The notes beneath the pieces were generated by a model that saw nothing but the letters and a program-made list of their open reading frames with translations, was not told the origin of the DNA and searched no databases. From Piromyces finnis (taxonomy: Eukaryota > Neocallimastigomycota > Neocallimastigomycetes > Neocallimastigales > Neocallimastigaceae): a stretch of DNA of 64,000 bases. The stretch is from contig MCFH01000020.1 in the NCBI GenBank assembly GCA_002104945.1, positions 682,001-746,000 on the forward strand, in the 5' to 3' direction. Below, piece after piece: positions 26,056 to 37,207 of the stretch (positions are counted from its first letter, which is position 1; every line of letters starts with the position of its first letter). A program made the translations under genes and the position numbers.

Positions 26056-26993
26056 TTTTTATATTATAAAAATAATTTTTAGACAAATGAATACAAAAAG
26101 TTTAATTTTAAAAAAATGTCTTTTTAAAAAAATTACTGACTATCCCTTTAGTGTTTTCAAATTCTTTTACAAACCCAAAAACAACTAAAGGAAAGACTCA
26201 ATAATTTTTTAAAAAAAATTATTCAAACAAACAAAATTCACAAATTTTATTTTAAAATTGAATGGAAGCAAAGCATAATTAAATGAAAAACATAAATTTT
26301 AAAAATATCAAATAACTTTTTTATATATATGTAACATTCACTTGTTTCACAAAATTAGGGTGTTAAATATAAAGTTATACCTTTAATTAAAAAAGCATAA
26401 AATACTTTTTTTTTTTTATAATATTATTAGAAATTGAAAATTAATAAAAAGTAGTAATAAAAATAATAAACATTTCTAATCTATACTTTTTTGAATGGAA
26501 AATTAATTAGAAAATTATTAAAATATTTGTTATTTACATCATAGGGATATAATAAATCTATTTAATTAAAACTCAGTTGTATTAAATTTGCTATGATGTA
26601 AAAAACTTAATATGTGTTATTTATTTATACTTTTTTTTTTCATTAAACATAGATTTATTATAATTAGTATATATTTATAATATATATTCAATTAAATATT
26701 AATATACGTATACATATATGCTTTTTTTTTTTTTTAAATTATAATAAGATTTAATTAAATAAAAAGTTTTAAGAACCTTCATTTAAGAAAAAATATATTT
26801 AAATTTTAATTGTATTTTTTGTCATATGTTTAATATAGTTAATTTATATAAAATATAATATAATAATTATAATTATTATTTATGAAAATGTGAAAATTGG
26901 ATAAAGCAACAATTAAATATAATAATAATAATTATATTTTTTATAAATTAATTGTTGCTTTATCCAATTTTTATATTTATTAATTATTTTTAC

Positions 26994-27051
<58 letters not shown>

Positions 27052-28406
27052 TAATTTATTTAATTTAATTAAAAAGTGATATAAAATATAAATTATAAAC
27101 CTTAATTATTATAAATTGGTAAATTTATAATAATTACATAAAATCTATAAATTTATTTATTACAAGAGTCTTATGCTCTAGTTTTGGTATATTTAAATGA
27201 CGATTATCACGAGAATTTTTTACATAAATAAATGTTATTTCTTATTTTATTAATGTTTCTATATTTATTTTATATAGTGTTATTAATTCTATTATATCTA
27301 TACATTATTACTAGTTCTAAATAAAGTTTCATATTAATTACTCTTAAAATATATTAGAAAAATGAATTATTAAAAAAACATTGTAATTTAATAAAGTATT
27401 TAATCCTAAAACCCCTTAAAAACAAAATTGTATTGAACCGAGTTATATCAAAAGTTTAAAAGTTTTTTTTTTTTTATAATACCTCCAACAAATAAATAAA
27501 AATAAACAAAGCCAAGTGGACAATAAAAATTAAAACTTTAAAAGTCTAAATTTTTTTTAATTTTAAATAAAAAAAATATAATCCTTTTTTTATATATGTA
27601 ATTATTAGGAATAGTAATTATTACTTAAAAAAAAAAACAAAAAAACATTTTATAAAAATAATGAATAAAATAATTATTTAAAAAGTCAACATTTTTCTTT
27701 TTTTATTTTTTTATTATTAAATTCATTCATACTATAATCTGTCATTACATTTACATTAAGCATATGCATTATGTATATTACATTAAAAATGATATATTAT
27801 AGAATTTAATAATTAAAAAATATTAATATTTAAAGTTCATAAACATTCTATTATTTAAGCCACATTGATGGATTATATATTGTAATAAATCTATTTGTCA
27901 TATTATCATTATATTAAAAAATTATATTATGTTTAATATTAAATAAGTCTATTTTATTTAATAAAACAATATATTAATATAAATATATTATATATCATAT
28001 AATATATTATATAAAATTAAAAAAAAAGTTTTTTTTTTTAAAAAAATTTATTAAAAATTTGTATGTCAATTAAGTTTTCCTTTTTTTTTTTTTTCATTTT
28101 TTTATTTAATTTTTTATTTTTTAGCATCCGTTAAGAAAACGTTTTTTTTTAAAAAAAAAAGTACATAAAAAAATAATTATGGAATTATTTTTAAAAATAA
28201 ATACTAAGCATTTCATTAAAGTATTATTTTTTAAGAAATAATAATTCTAACAATAGATATATAATAATAATAATAATAAAAATTAATTGATAAAATATTT
28301 TCATAACATATAGAAAATCGCAAATTTTGATATTGTATTGTAATTTAACAACCTTTTTTTTTTTTAAAGTATTTTTTTTTTTATTATAAAAAAAAATAAC
28401 AATTAT

Positions 28407-28439
<33 letters not shown>

Positions 28440-28665
28440 TACACATTCAAAATAATAATACCATCTTTGTAAATATAAAAAAAAATCATCAATATTTGTA
28501 TATATTTCACATTTTAAAGATCATATGTATATAGATATTTAAACCTATTTTTAATTCCTTTGTTTAAGATTTTATCTCTGAAAAGAAAATAATAAGAAAA
28601 TAAATTATAATTTATATACCAATTTTTTGATAATTATTTAAAAACAAAGTATAAGATTATTCAAC
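26056..28665. other. Intergenic region with possible ITS1 remnant and a hairpin
   Basis: The first 150-250 nt may be ITS1 derived from the rDNA fragment. Further on are a perfect 24-bp inverted repeat (26893-26971), an AAT run at about 26994-27050, and T-runs before the next gene. No protein gene was recognised. Confidence 0.5.
26893..26971. repeat. Perfect 24-bp inverted repeat with 31-nt loop
   Basis: The arm at 26893-26916 (starts AAAATTGGATAAAGCAAC, ends AATTAA) is the exact reverse complement of 26948-26971. The A/T-only loop spans 26917-26947. The arms contain mixed-base sequence, so chance pairing in an A/T background is unlikely. It could be a MITE core, a transcribed hairpin or a recent inverted duplication. 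Confidence 0.85.
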
Positions 28666-30816
28666 ATGTATAATGGAAATATTACACATTCATTAGATAG
28701 AAATCATTCTCTATCACTTTTTTATTCAAGGAGAACACCTAGTAAAGCAAAGCCTATTAAAAAACAATCAAAATTTTTACTTCCTACTGGTGAAAATTTA
28801 TCACCAATAAAAGATAATGTTATTACACCATATAATTCAACGACAACACCAATACTAGTTCATTCATTAAGTGATATGTCATTAAAAAATGATACCAATC
28901 ATTTAGAACCAGATGATTCACCAACACCAGCAAGTCGTTATTCTATAATTAAACCAAATGTTGGAAAACAAAATATAAATAATAATAATCTTCAAGAAAA
29001 ATCCTTGCCTTTATATCCAAATAGTATTTCCCAAAAATTAAATAATAAATCAAATATAAACAATAAAGATGAAGATTTCCAAAATATGTTAACTCTACCA
29101 AAATTTCAAAGAAGAACAGCACGTATGGCAGTAGTAGTATCAGAGAGAAAACCAGTAAATCTATTTACTAACCAGTTAAAAGAGGAAAAAAATAAAATAA
29201 ATAATACATTAGAATTAAAAAATGAAATTTCTAATAATGAAAAGAGTAAAATGAATTTAGATGAACAAAATACAAATTTAGATAATTGTCCTCATTCAGA
29301 AGGTTTTTTAAATAGTGATGGTATATGGGAAGATCCCACACTTTCTCAAAGTGAATCAAGGTGCCTTCAAACAACTATGGTAGACAATATTATGAAAACA
29401 AATGAAAATTATGAATCAGTAATAGACAAAAATAATAATGATAAAATGTTGATGTGGGATTTTGAAGAAGACAATAAATTCAATGATAAGGAAAATATTA
29501 TACCCGACGATTATAAAGGTGGAATATTAGCAGAACGTGAATGGTGTGACCTTGGAAATGATGATGATTCCATAATGGAAGAGTACGATGATCTTTCAAA
29601 ATCAACATTACAAAAAGGTAAAAAACAAAGTAATGGTATGATTAAAAAAAGTGAAAATCAGCATGTGAGATATGCATTTCAAGAGATATCTATTAATTCC
29701 ATGCCAGAATATCAAATGAACTCTACAGATTGTTATAGTGTATACTCTAACAGTAGTTTTGGAAGTGCCTGTGATTCTCAATTCATGAATACTCCAAAGA
29801 AATATTTTGGTAGTTATAAAATGAACAATTCCTTCTCAAATAGTTTAACCAATAATAGTAATATAGATAATAATGATTCTACTCCATCATTCTTCAATAC
29901 ATTACCTCTCAAAACAATGAAAGTTAACGCTTCATCATCTTCTACAAACCCAAAAAAAATAATGAATACAAAAAAAATAGTGTATCAACTTTGTGGAGTA
30001 CCTGACATAAATGCGGTTCATAAGCGCTCTATAGCAAAATCAAAAGGAAACATTAAAATAGAAAAAAAAGGTTTAGAAATTGATAATCCATCCTTTATGA
30101 ATTCTTCACCAATAATATCAAAATCTTCTATACTATCACCATCACTTTTACTATCTTCACCTTTCGTAAGAAATGGTTTTTCATCGCCATTGGTTCAAAC
30201 GAATACTAATTATTATATTAACCCCCCAAGAAGAAAAAAAATACATTTAGGAGATAATCAGAATAATGAACTAATTACCGAAAAAGATACCATAAGTACT
30301 TTAGTGCATCAAGATATTGAAGATGATACAACCCCAAAACCACCTAAAGTTAAATCCTTATTATCTTCTTCATTTGATAATAATAATTTATCTTCTTCAG
30401 AATGTAAGTCAGTACCTGTAGCTGAAAAAATAGCATCAAAGGAAAATTTAAAAATTTTAGAGTCCTCACAAACAAATGAAAAAGAAGAAGAAACTGTATT
30501 TTTCCCTCACTATCATTCAAAATATCATAACCAAGCAAATGATAAGAAGTTAGATATTGAAGAAAAGATAATTGCAGATGAGACTTTTCTTTCTCAAACC
30601 AGTAGTATGATGAGTATTAGTCCTTCAACACTTTCAAAAATTAATGAAACTCATCAAAGTTTCCTTCAATTGAACCAAAATCTTGATATTGTAGCAGAGG
30701 AAGCTTCAGCCAATACTTCTATCAATCTACCCAGAAGAAATAGAATATCCGTTGAAGACAAAAAGAAAGAATTATTAAGTAGAAGAAAATCAAGAATAAA
30801 GAAATACGTTTTTTAA
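28666..30816 (+). CDS. Unrecognised disordered protein with a KEN box
   Basis: Single-exon, 716 residues, not recognised. It is rich in Ser, Asn, Lys and Thr, and most of it is probably disordered. No signal peptide, membrane segment or enzyme motif was seen. It has many Ser-Pro and Thr-Pro sites (RTPSKAK near residue 24, ENLSPIK, SPTPAS, NTPKKYF), typical of proline-directed kinase targets. A DKENIIPDD segment at about residues 278-286 fits the KENxxxD/N form of the APC/C degron, and a second, weaker KEN lies at about 595. A hydrophobic, acidic patch (MLMWDFEEDNKF) precedes the first KEN, and the C-terminus is basic. A cell-cycle regulator degraded by APC/C is one reading, and only an inference. 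Codon use is A/T-ending, as in neighbouring housekeeping genes. Confidence 0.75.
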   Translation: MYNGNITHSLDRNHSLSLFYSRRTPSKAKPIKKQSKFLLPTGENLSPIKDNVITPYNSTTTPILVHSLSDMSLKNDTNHLEPDDSPTPASRYSIIKPNVGKQNINNNNLQEKSLPLYPNSISQKLNNKSNINNKDEDFQNMLTLPKFQRRTARMAVVVSERKPVNLFTNQLKEEKNKINNTLELKNEISNNEKSKMNLDEQNTNLDNCPHSEGFLNSDGIWEDPTLSQSESRCLQTTMVDNIMKTNENYESVIDKNNNDKMLMWDFEEDNKFNDKENIIPDDYKGGILAEREWCDLGNDDDSIMEEYDDLSKSTLQKGKKQSNGMIKKSENQHVRYAFQEISINSMPEYQMNSTDCYSVYSNSSFGSACDSQFMNTPKKYFGSYKMNNSFSNSLTNNSNIDNNDSTPSFFNTLPLKTMKVNASSSSTNPKKIMNTKKIVYQLCGVPDINAVHKRSIAKSKGNIKIEKKGLEIDNPSFMNSSPIISKSSILSPSLLLSSPFVRNGFSSPLVQTNTNYYINPPRRKKIHLGDNQNNELITEKDTISTLVHQDIEDDTTPKPPKVKSLLSSSFDNNNLSSSECKSVPVAEKIASKENLKILESSQTNEKEEETVFFPHYHSKYHNQANDKKLDIEEKIIADETFLSQTSSMMSISPSTLSKINETHQSFLQLNQNLDIVAEEASANTSINLPRRNRISVEDKKKELLSRRKSRIKKYVF

Positions 30817-32122
30817 ATACTCTTTTTATTTTAATAAGCGGAAAAGAGTTATACATTTTTATGTTTATTTATGTTATGTGAAAAGAAAAAAATCACATGA
30901 AATAAATAAATAATTAAAAAAAAAAAAAAGTAACTCTTGTATATTTATAGAAATTTCATTTCATTTCTACAAAAAATGAAATAAAATTTCAATAGACTTT
31001 TTTTCACACCCTTTAAAATTTTGTATATTAATTTAATTTAATAATATATATATAATATATATATAATTTTATAATTGCTTTTTTTTTTTTTTTTTCACAT
31101 TTTATTATTGTTTTATTAGAATGTTTTTTAAAGAAAAAAAAAAACCATACCATCTTAATCATTAATTTATTATTGTTTTTTTTTTTTTTTTAGTTTTATA
31201 ATTTATTAATTTTATTTTTTATAAAAAAAAACATTTTATCATCATTTAATTAATCACCTAAAAAGATAAATTATAAATAGTTATATAAGCTATTTTTAAA
31301 TTAATTATTACAATTGTTTTTATTCAACTCCTTCTACCAAACCAAATTTTAATATACCATTATTTTTTTTTTTTTATTTTATTTCATTTCATCTTTTAAT
31401 TCACAAAGAATCAAATAAATATTAAATTAAAAATTAGCTAAAAAAAAAAATGTATATTTTAATTAAAGCTTATTTTTTTTTTTAATACCAAAAAGAAAAA
31501 ATATTTAAAATAAACTATTCATGATGATTATTAAATTTTAGATTAATAATAATTATAAATTTAGCCAAATTTATGTCATATAATTAAATAATATTTCTTC
31601 ATAAACATTCTTTTTTAATAAAGGTATTCATTACATAGTTTTCATAGTTATGAAAAAAAAAGGTTTGAATAATAATAATAATAATAATAATAATTCCATT
31701 TTACCATTAAATTTTTTTTTTTTTAATGATTTTAAAAAGTAAAAATATTTATAAAATTATTATCCATGAATAATAAAATGGTTACATTATGAATTGTCCA
31801 AGTGTTTTTTTTTTTATTTCTCTAACCTATTAATAAAAATTTCATTTAATAAAAACTTATTTAGAAATAAACATTTTAAAGTTTGAATTAATTAATTAAT
31901 TTAAAAAAAAAATTTAAACTTTAATAAAAAAAGTTTTATATGGATGGTATAGTTATTGTTTGAACAATAATATAAATATTTTATAAAGTATTATGATAAT
32001 ATCAAGAATATAGTATAATAATTATAATTGTATTTAACTAAGATAATATCAAAATGATAATATATAAGTTAAAAAAAAACTTTTTTTATATAAAGTGAAA
32101 AAGCCTATTTAAAGATAAACTG

Positions 32123-32153
<31 letters not shown>

Positions 32154-34516
32154 GTTTTCATTTAAATGATTTTGTTTCACATTCATATATAATTTACTAT
32201 AAATAGAAAAAAAAATTTTATGTGACGATTAAAATTTAATATATTTCTATTACATTGAAGAAACATAATAAAACATGCTTAGCATGGTCATATTAATGGA
32301 GAATTATTTTAATTTAATGCAATACCTCTACCAGAATAAAGCTTTTTATAGTATTAAAAATAAGAAAATAAATATTAATATGCCATTAATTTATAGTATT
32401 ATATCAATAATATCACTTTTTTTATTATTATTATTATTATGATTGTAAAAAGTGTTTAATTTTATTATTTATTGTCTTTTTTTTTTTTCCTTTCATTTGA
32501 AGCAATAAATCAATACTACCGTACTAGATAACTAATATATACAAGATTTTTAATAAAAAATATATTAATTTCCGGTTGATAATATATTATTTTATATATA
32601 TTTTTAAATATAAAATCAATTCTTTAATCCCTATTTTTTTTATTATTCATCTAGTAATTACTAGTAATTTTTTTTTACTTTAAAAACTTTTTTAAATATT
32701 TTGTCTCTTATTTAAAATGCTATAAAAATATTATTTTAATAGGAAAAACAAATTAATTTTTATCAATCCTTTTTATACACAAAAAATATATAAATAATGG
32801 TATTTATAAATCTTATTTATTTTGTATAATAATTAAGGTTTAATGAAACAAGGTACTAAGAAATAAAATTTTGAAACAAAATACTCTGCAAATAAAATTA
32901 AAAAAATATAAATTGTAATGATTATTAATTTAAATTAATGTTACACCGTTACACCATGAAAGACATTTTTTTTTCTACAGCAAATTTGTTAAGTTGTCTT
33001 GATATATTAATAATAAAGCAGAGTAAAAGTATTTAATAGATAATGTATAATAAAGTTAACTATTATCTTATTATTTTATAATTATTAAGGATATAATCCT
33101 TTCGATAAAATTATTTATTTATATTATAATATAAATATAAAAAAAGCGACATTTCATTTGTATTTTTTTAAATTCCTTTTCTCTTTTATAACATATTTGA
33201 TGGTTCAATTTTTATCACTTTTTTATTAATAATCCGTGTGGTCTATCACCCCTGAACTTTTTACTTAAATATAATATTTGATATGATATAATTTTAATAT
33301 AAAAAAATTTTTTATTTCTAATTTCAATTATTTTTTTTTTAATTAATATTTGTTTTACTATTATTATCAAAATAAAAAAATAAGAATAACAGTAAGTTAT
33401 TATTTAACTATTTCTCCTTATATTTAAATATAACAAAATAGGAAGAACATATATTAACATCAATAGCATAAAAATATAAATAATATAGTAAAATAAGAAA
33501 ATAATATTAGCTTTATTATAATGTAAAAGTTTTTTAAATTCGTGATAAGGATAGTTTTATTTATTATATTACTTTTAATTAATAAATGTTTTAATTTACA
33601 TTTTTTAAATTTTATATTTATTTTTTTTTTAAATAAAAAAAAAATAGTCAACCTTTATAAACTTTAATTGATATAGTTTTAAGTATTATAATTAATAGTA
33701 TTATATTAAAAAAAAAAGAAAATTTTTAAATTAATTTTTTTTCCTTTAAAAGTGACATTTTAATATGAATTAAATATTTGGAGTTTTAGAAAATAGGTTT
33801 GTGTTACATTCATGAAAACAAGAACCAGTAATATTTATTAATTTTAAAACTTTATATTAAACTTTATTACTAAATAAAATTTTGGTGTGACTAATAGAAA
33901 TTTAAAGTATTAATTGACTTAACTTTATTGGTAATATATAGATTTAAATGAAAATATACAAATTTATATTATTTTAATATATATTTTAAAATTAATATTA
34001 ATATATAATAATTAAAGTTTAGCATATAAAATGTTTGAGAATTAAATTTAGTTTAATATATGATTTGAGATATAAAAGTTTATTTATATTAAATTTTTTA
34101 TCCATAAATCATTTTTAATATTAATTTTTCTATTCAATATATTAGAATTGTTTTATATTTAATATTTTTCTATTTTATATTAGTATTTAATAGAAAATAA
34201 AATATATTATTTATATAATCTTTTTTTTTTTTTATATAAATATTGTTATTTTCGACTTTCATTTTAAACAACTAAATATAATTTCTTTTTTAGTTATTAA
34301 CTAAATAAAAAAAAATTATTTGATTATAATTTTTTTACCTTTTCAAATAATAAAAAAGCAAGAAGTAAAAAAAAAATTCACTGGCTGAATTTTTATAAAC
34401 AACAAAAAAGGATTTATTTTTAAAAAAAAATACACAATAAAGAACAATCTACATTAAAACTATAAACATTATTATAATAATATTTTAGTTTAATATAATA
34501 AAAATAAAAAATCAAA
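30817..34516. other. Intergenic region of 3.7 kb upstream of the GH6 cellulase
   Basis: A/T-rich with many T-runs, including one of about 26 T near 32127-32152 and a short AAT run near 31670. An open frame at 33460-33651 (minus) is low-complexity and was rejected. No gene recognised. The last few hundred bases presumably hold the cel6A promoter, but no element can be singled out. Confidence 0.6.
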
Positions 34517-35908
34517 ATGAAATTTAGTACTGTTTTAGCTTCTTCTATTTTAGCTGCAGGAGCTTTAGCCTCCTCTTGTCACCCAAGTTACCCATGTTGT
34601 AACGGTTGTGATGTTACCTACGTTGATAACGAAGGTGAATGGGGTGTTCAAAACAACAACTGGTGTTTCATCGACAGTGGTAAGTGTCATCCATCTAGTT
34701 GTAAATTCGAAGCTCTTGGTTACAGTTGCTGTTCCAACTGTGGACCAGTTTACTTCACTGATTCTGATGGTAAGTGGGGTGTTGAAAACGGTAACTGGTG
34801 TGGTATTCCAGATAACTGTGGTAACAGTGGTTCTAGAACCACTACTAGAACTACCACTAGAACCACCACCACTAGAACCACTACTACCAGAAAGACTTAC
34901 CCAACTGTTACTCCATCTTTCTTCAGTAGTGGTAACATTTACAGTAATGGTCAATACCAAAATGAAGTCCAATCATCTGTCAATAAATTAAGTGGTAATT
35001 TACAACAACAAGCTTCTAGAGTTAAGTACACTCCAACTGCTGTTTGGTTAGCTTGGTACGGTGCTCCAGGAGAAGTTAGTGGTCACCTTGGTGCTGCTGG
35101 TGGTAACACTGCAGTCTTCATGATGTACTGGATTCCAACTCGTGATTGTAACAGTAACGCTTCTCAAGGTGGTGCTAGTGACTTAAACGCTTACAAGAAC
35201 TACGTTGACAGTGTTTACAATTCCTTCAGATCTCACTCCAACAGCAAGATTGTTGTTGTTGTTGAACCAGATACTCTTGGTAACATGGTTACTTCTCAAG
35301 GTAACGAAAACTGCAGAAGAACTGCTGTTATTCACAAGGAAGCTCTTGCTTACTGTATTAACAAGTTCGGTAGTCTTAACAATGTCCAAGTTTACCTCGA
35401 TGCTGGTCACAGTGCTTGGTTAACTGGTTACGAAGATGAAACTGCCGAAATCATTAAGGAAATCTTAGATATGGCTCCACAAGGTAAGATTCGTGGTTTC
35501 TCTACCAACGTTTCTAACTTCCAACCAATTGAAAAGGAATATGCTTACCATACTAGACTTTACGATGCTCTTGAAAAGGTCGGTGTTAAGAACATGAGAT
35601 TCATTATGGATACTTCTCGTAATGGTGTTGATATTAGTGAAGCTTTTGCTAAGACTAAGACTTGGTGTAACCTTGTTGGTACTGGTTTTGGTGAACGTCC
35701 AAAGGGTAACCCAGATACCGTTAACATGCCATTATTAGATGCTTACATGTGGTTAAAGCCACCAGCAGAATCTGATGGTTCTTCTCAAGGTTCTCGTGCT
35801 GATCCAGTTTGTGCTCGTTCCGACTCTCTTCCAGGTGCTCCAGAAGCTGGTTCCTGGTTCCACGATTACTTTGTTCAATTATTAAAGAACGCTAACCCAC
35901 AATTTTAA
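34517..35908 (+). CDS. cel6A: GH6 cellulase (Cel6A-type) with two N-terminal fungal dockerins
   Basis: Intronless, 463 residues. Predicted secreted cellobiohydrolase or endoglucanase of the fungal cellulosome, acting on cellulose by inversion. Signal peptide 1 to about 18 (ending AGALA). Dockerins at about 21-58 and 62-102, each with a double-Cys pair, a Trp-Gly-Val segment and a Trp-Cys pair. An Arg/Thr linker at about 106-126 precedes the GH6 domain. Catalytic features include D210 in PTRDCNSNAS (the acid, equivalent to Trichoderma Cel6A D221), D252 in VVEPDTLGN, YLDAGHSAWLTG, WCNLVGTGFGERP, and D420 in LKPPAESDG. The end, APEAGSWFHDYFVQLL, is typical. It resembles CelA/CelC of Orpinomyces and Neocallimastix. 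G+C is clearly above its surroundings and codons often end in C (AAC, TAC, TTC), consistent with high expression. Gut-fungal GH6 genes are often intronless. Confidence 0.96.
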   Translation: MKFSTVLASSILAAGALASSCHPSYPCCNGCDVTYVDNEGEWGVQNNNWCFIDSGKCHPSSCKFEALGYSCCSNCGPVYFTDSDGKWGVENGNWCGIPDNCGNSGSRTTTRTTTRTTTTRTTTTRKTYPTVTPSFFSSGNIYSNGQYQNEVQSSVNKLSGNLQQQASRVKYTPTAVWLAWYGAPGEVSGHLGAAGGNTAVFMMYWIPTRDCNSNASQGGASDLNAYKNYVDSVYNSFRSHSNSKIVVVVEPDTLGNMVTSQGNENCRRTAVIHKEALAYCINKFGSLNNVQVYLDAGHSAWLTGYEDETAEIIKEILDMAPQGKIRGFSTNVSNFQPIEKEYAYHTRLYDALEKVGVKNMRFIMDTSRNGVDISEAFAKTKTWCNLVGTGFGERPKGNPDTVNMPLLDAYMWLKPPAESDGSSQGSRADPVCARSDSLPGAPEAGSWFHDYFVQLLKNANPQF

Positions 35909-36419
35909 GTAGTTTATTGATTATTTACTTGTATTTATTTAATTTTTAATATATATAATAGAAATGTAGAATTTTAATTGTGTTTTTTTTTTTATTTTAA
36001 TAAATAGTAAATTAAATAAAATAATAAAAAAAAAATATTTAAAAAAAATTAAACTATATTTTAATTTATAATAAGAATTAAATAAAGTTAAAATGTATAA
36101 GAAGAAGATGTAAATAGGGAAAATACAATATAAATTATGTATTTTTTAAAATATTAAAAAAAAAAAAATAAAATAAAAAATTTTAAAATATTAAAATTTA
36201 TGGTTAAAATTTTCTTTTTTATTCATTATTGAAATACAAAAATATAAAAGAAATTTGTTTTAAAATTTTACCAAAACCAGAATTTCTTTATTTATCAACG
36301 AAATTTAATCTTTACTTTTTTTTAATTTTTATTGAAAATGTCAGATAATTTACATTTATAATACACTTTTTTTTTTTTTTTTTTTGAAATATAAAACATG
36401 ATTGACAATTAAATTGTTG
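35909..36419. other. Intergenic region between cel6A and the LINE
   Basis: A/T-rich downstream region of cel6A with a T-run at about 36366-36384. No gene seen. The left edge of the LINE is placed near 36420 but is not sharply defined. Confidence 0.5.
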
Positions 36420-37207
36420 TTTCACTTCCTATGCTTGATGAATCCCTCTTGGGTACGTGCCTTCATTTATTTAATAAATGTAGTTTCTCAAGGGGTCTAC
36501 TCATGCTCATGGTACTGAGAGAGTAGAAAGAATTAAATCCAAGTATTGCGCAATGGATGCTTGGTTAGTCTTTAAGGGAAAATTATTAGGACTAAGCTCA
36601 TGGTACTGAGCGATTAAAAAACATTTTATTCATCGAATTTAAGTATTTGATGAATAAGTGAATGTTTGATTTTCAGGTAAGTTTGTATAGTATTTAATTA
36701 GAAGAGTAATACATTTTGTTGCTGTATTTTTTCTTTTATTCATGTATTCCTGTAGTACTACTCTTCTCTTGTAAGAATCCAATGTAGTCAACTTTAGCAT
36801 TTGCATTGTATTTTTATATTCATGTAGCTATTGTTGTATTGTTTCTTGTAAGAGACTGGTTCACTCTACATCATGTAAAAATACTATTCACAAGCTTTCT
36901 GGTGTCGGCATTCTTGATTCAAATTTTTTACCAATTTAAATATTTAATGAAAAGTAAAGTCAAACAATTTTAGTGTCAAAAAGCGAATCGAATTTACTAA
37001 CAACAAACCAAAACTAGAATTTTTAAAGAAAATTTACAACTAGAATTCAAAAAAAGAAACTTTAAACAAAGCATCGTAACAATTTTTGTACTATCCAGTA
37101 CTTTTAAGAAGAGAGAGAGAGACAGATTTTTTTCCATATACGTTATATTTATAATTTTTATTAGTATTTATTTTATATTCAATATTTTTTAATTAGAATT
37201 AATTATC

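Noticed and set aside
25940-26188. Plus-strand open frame of 82 codons
   Set aside because: Its first half is the antisense of 5.8S rRNA, so the frame has no independent support as a protein.
34565-34991. Antisense and shifted open frames in the GH6 gene
   Set aside because: Shadows of the dockerin and Arg/Thr linker region, which has biased codons in all frames.
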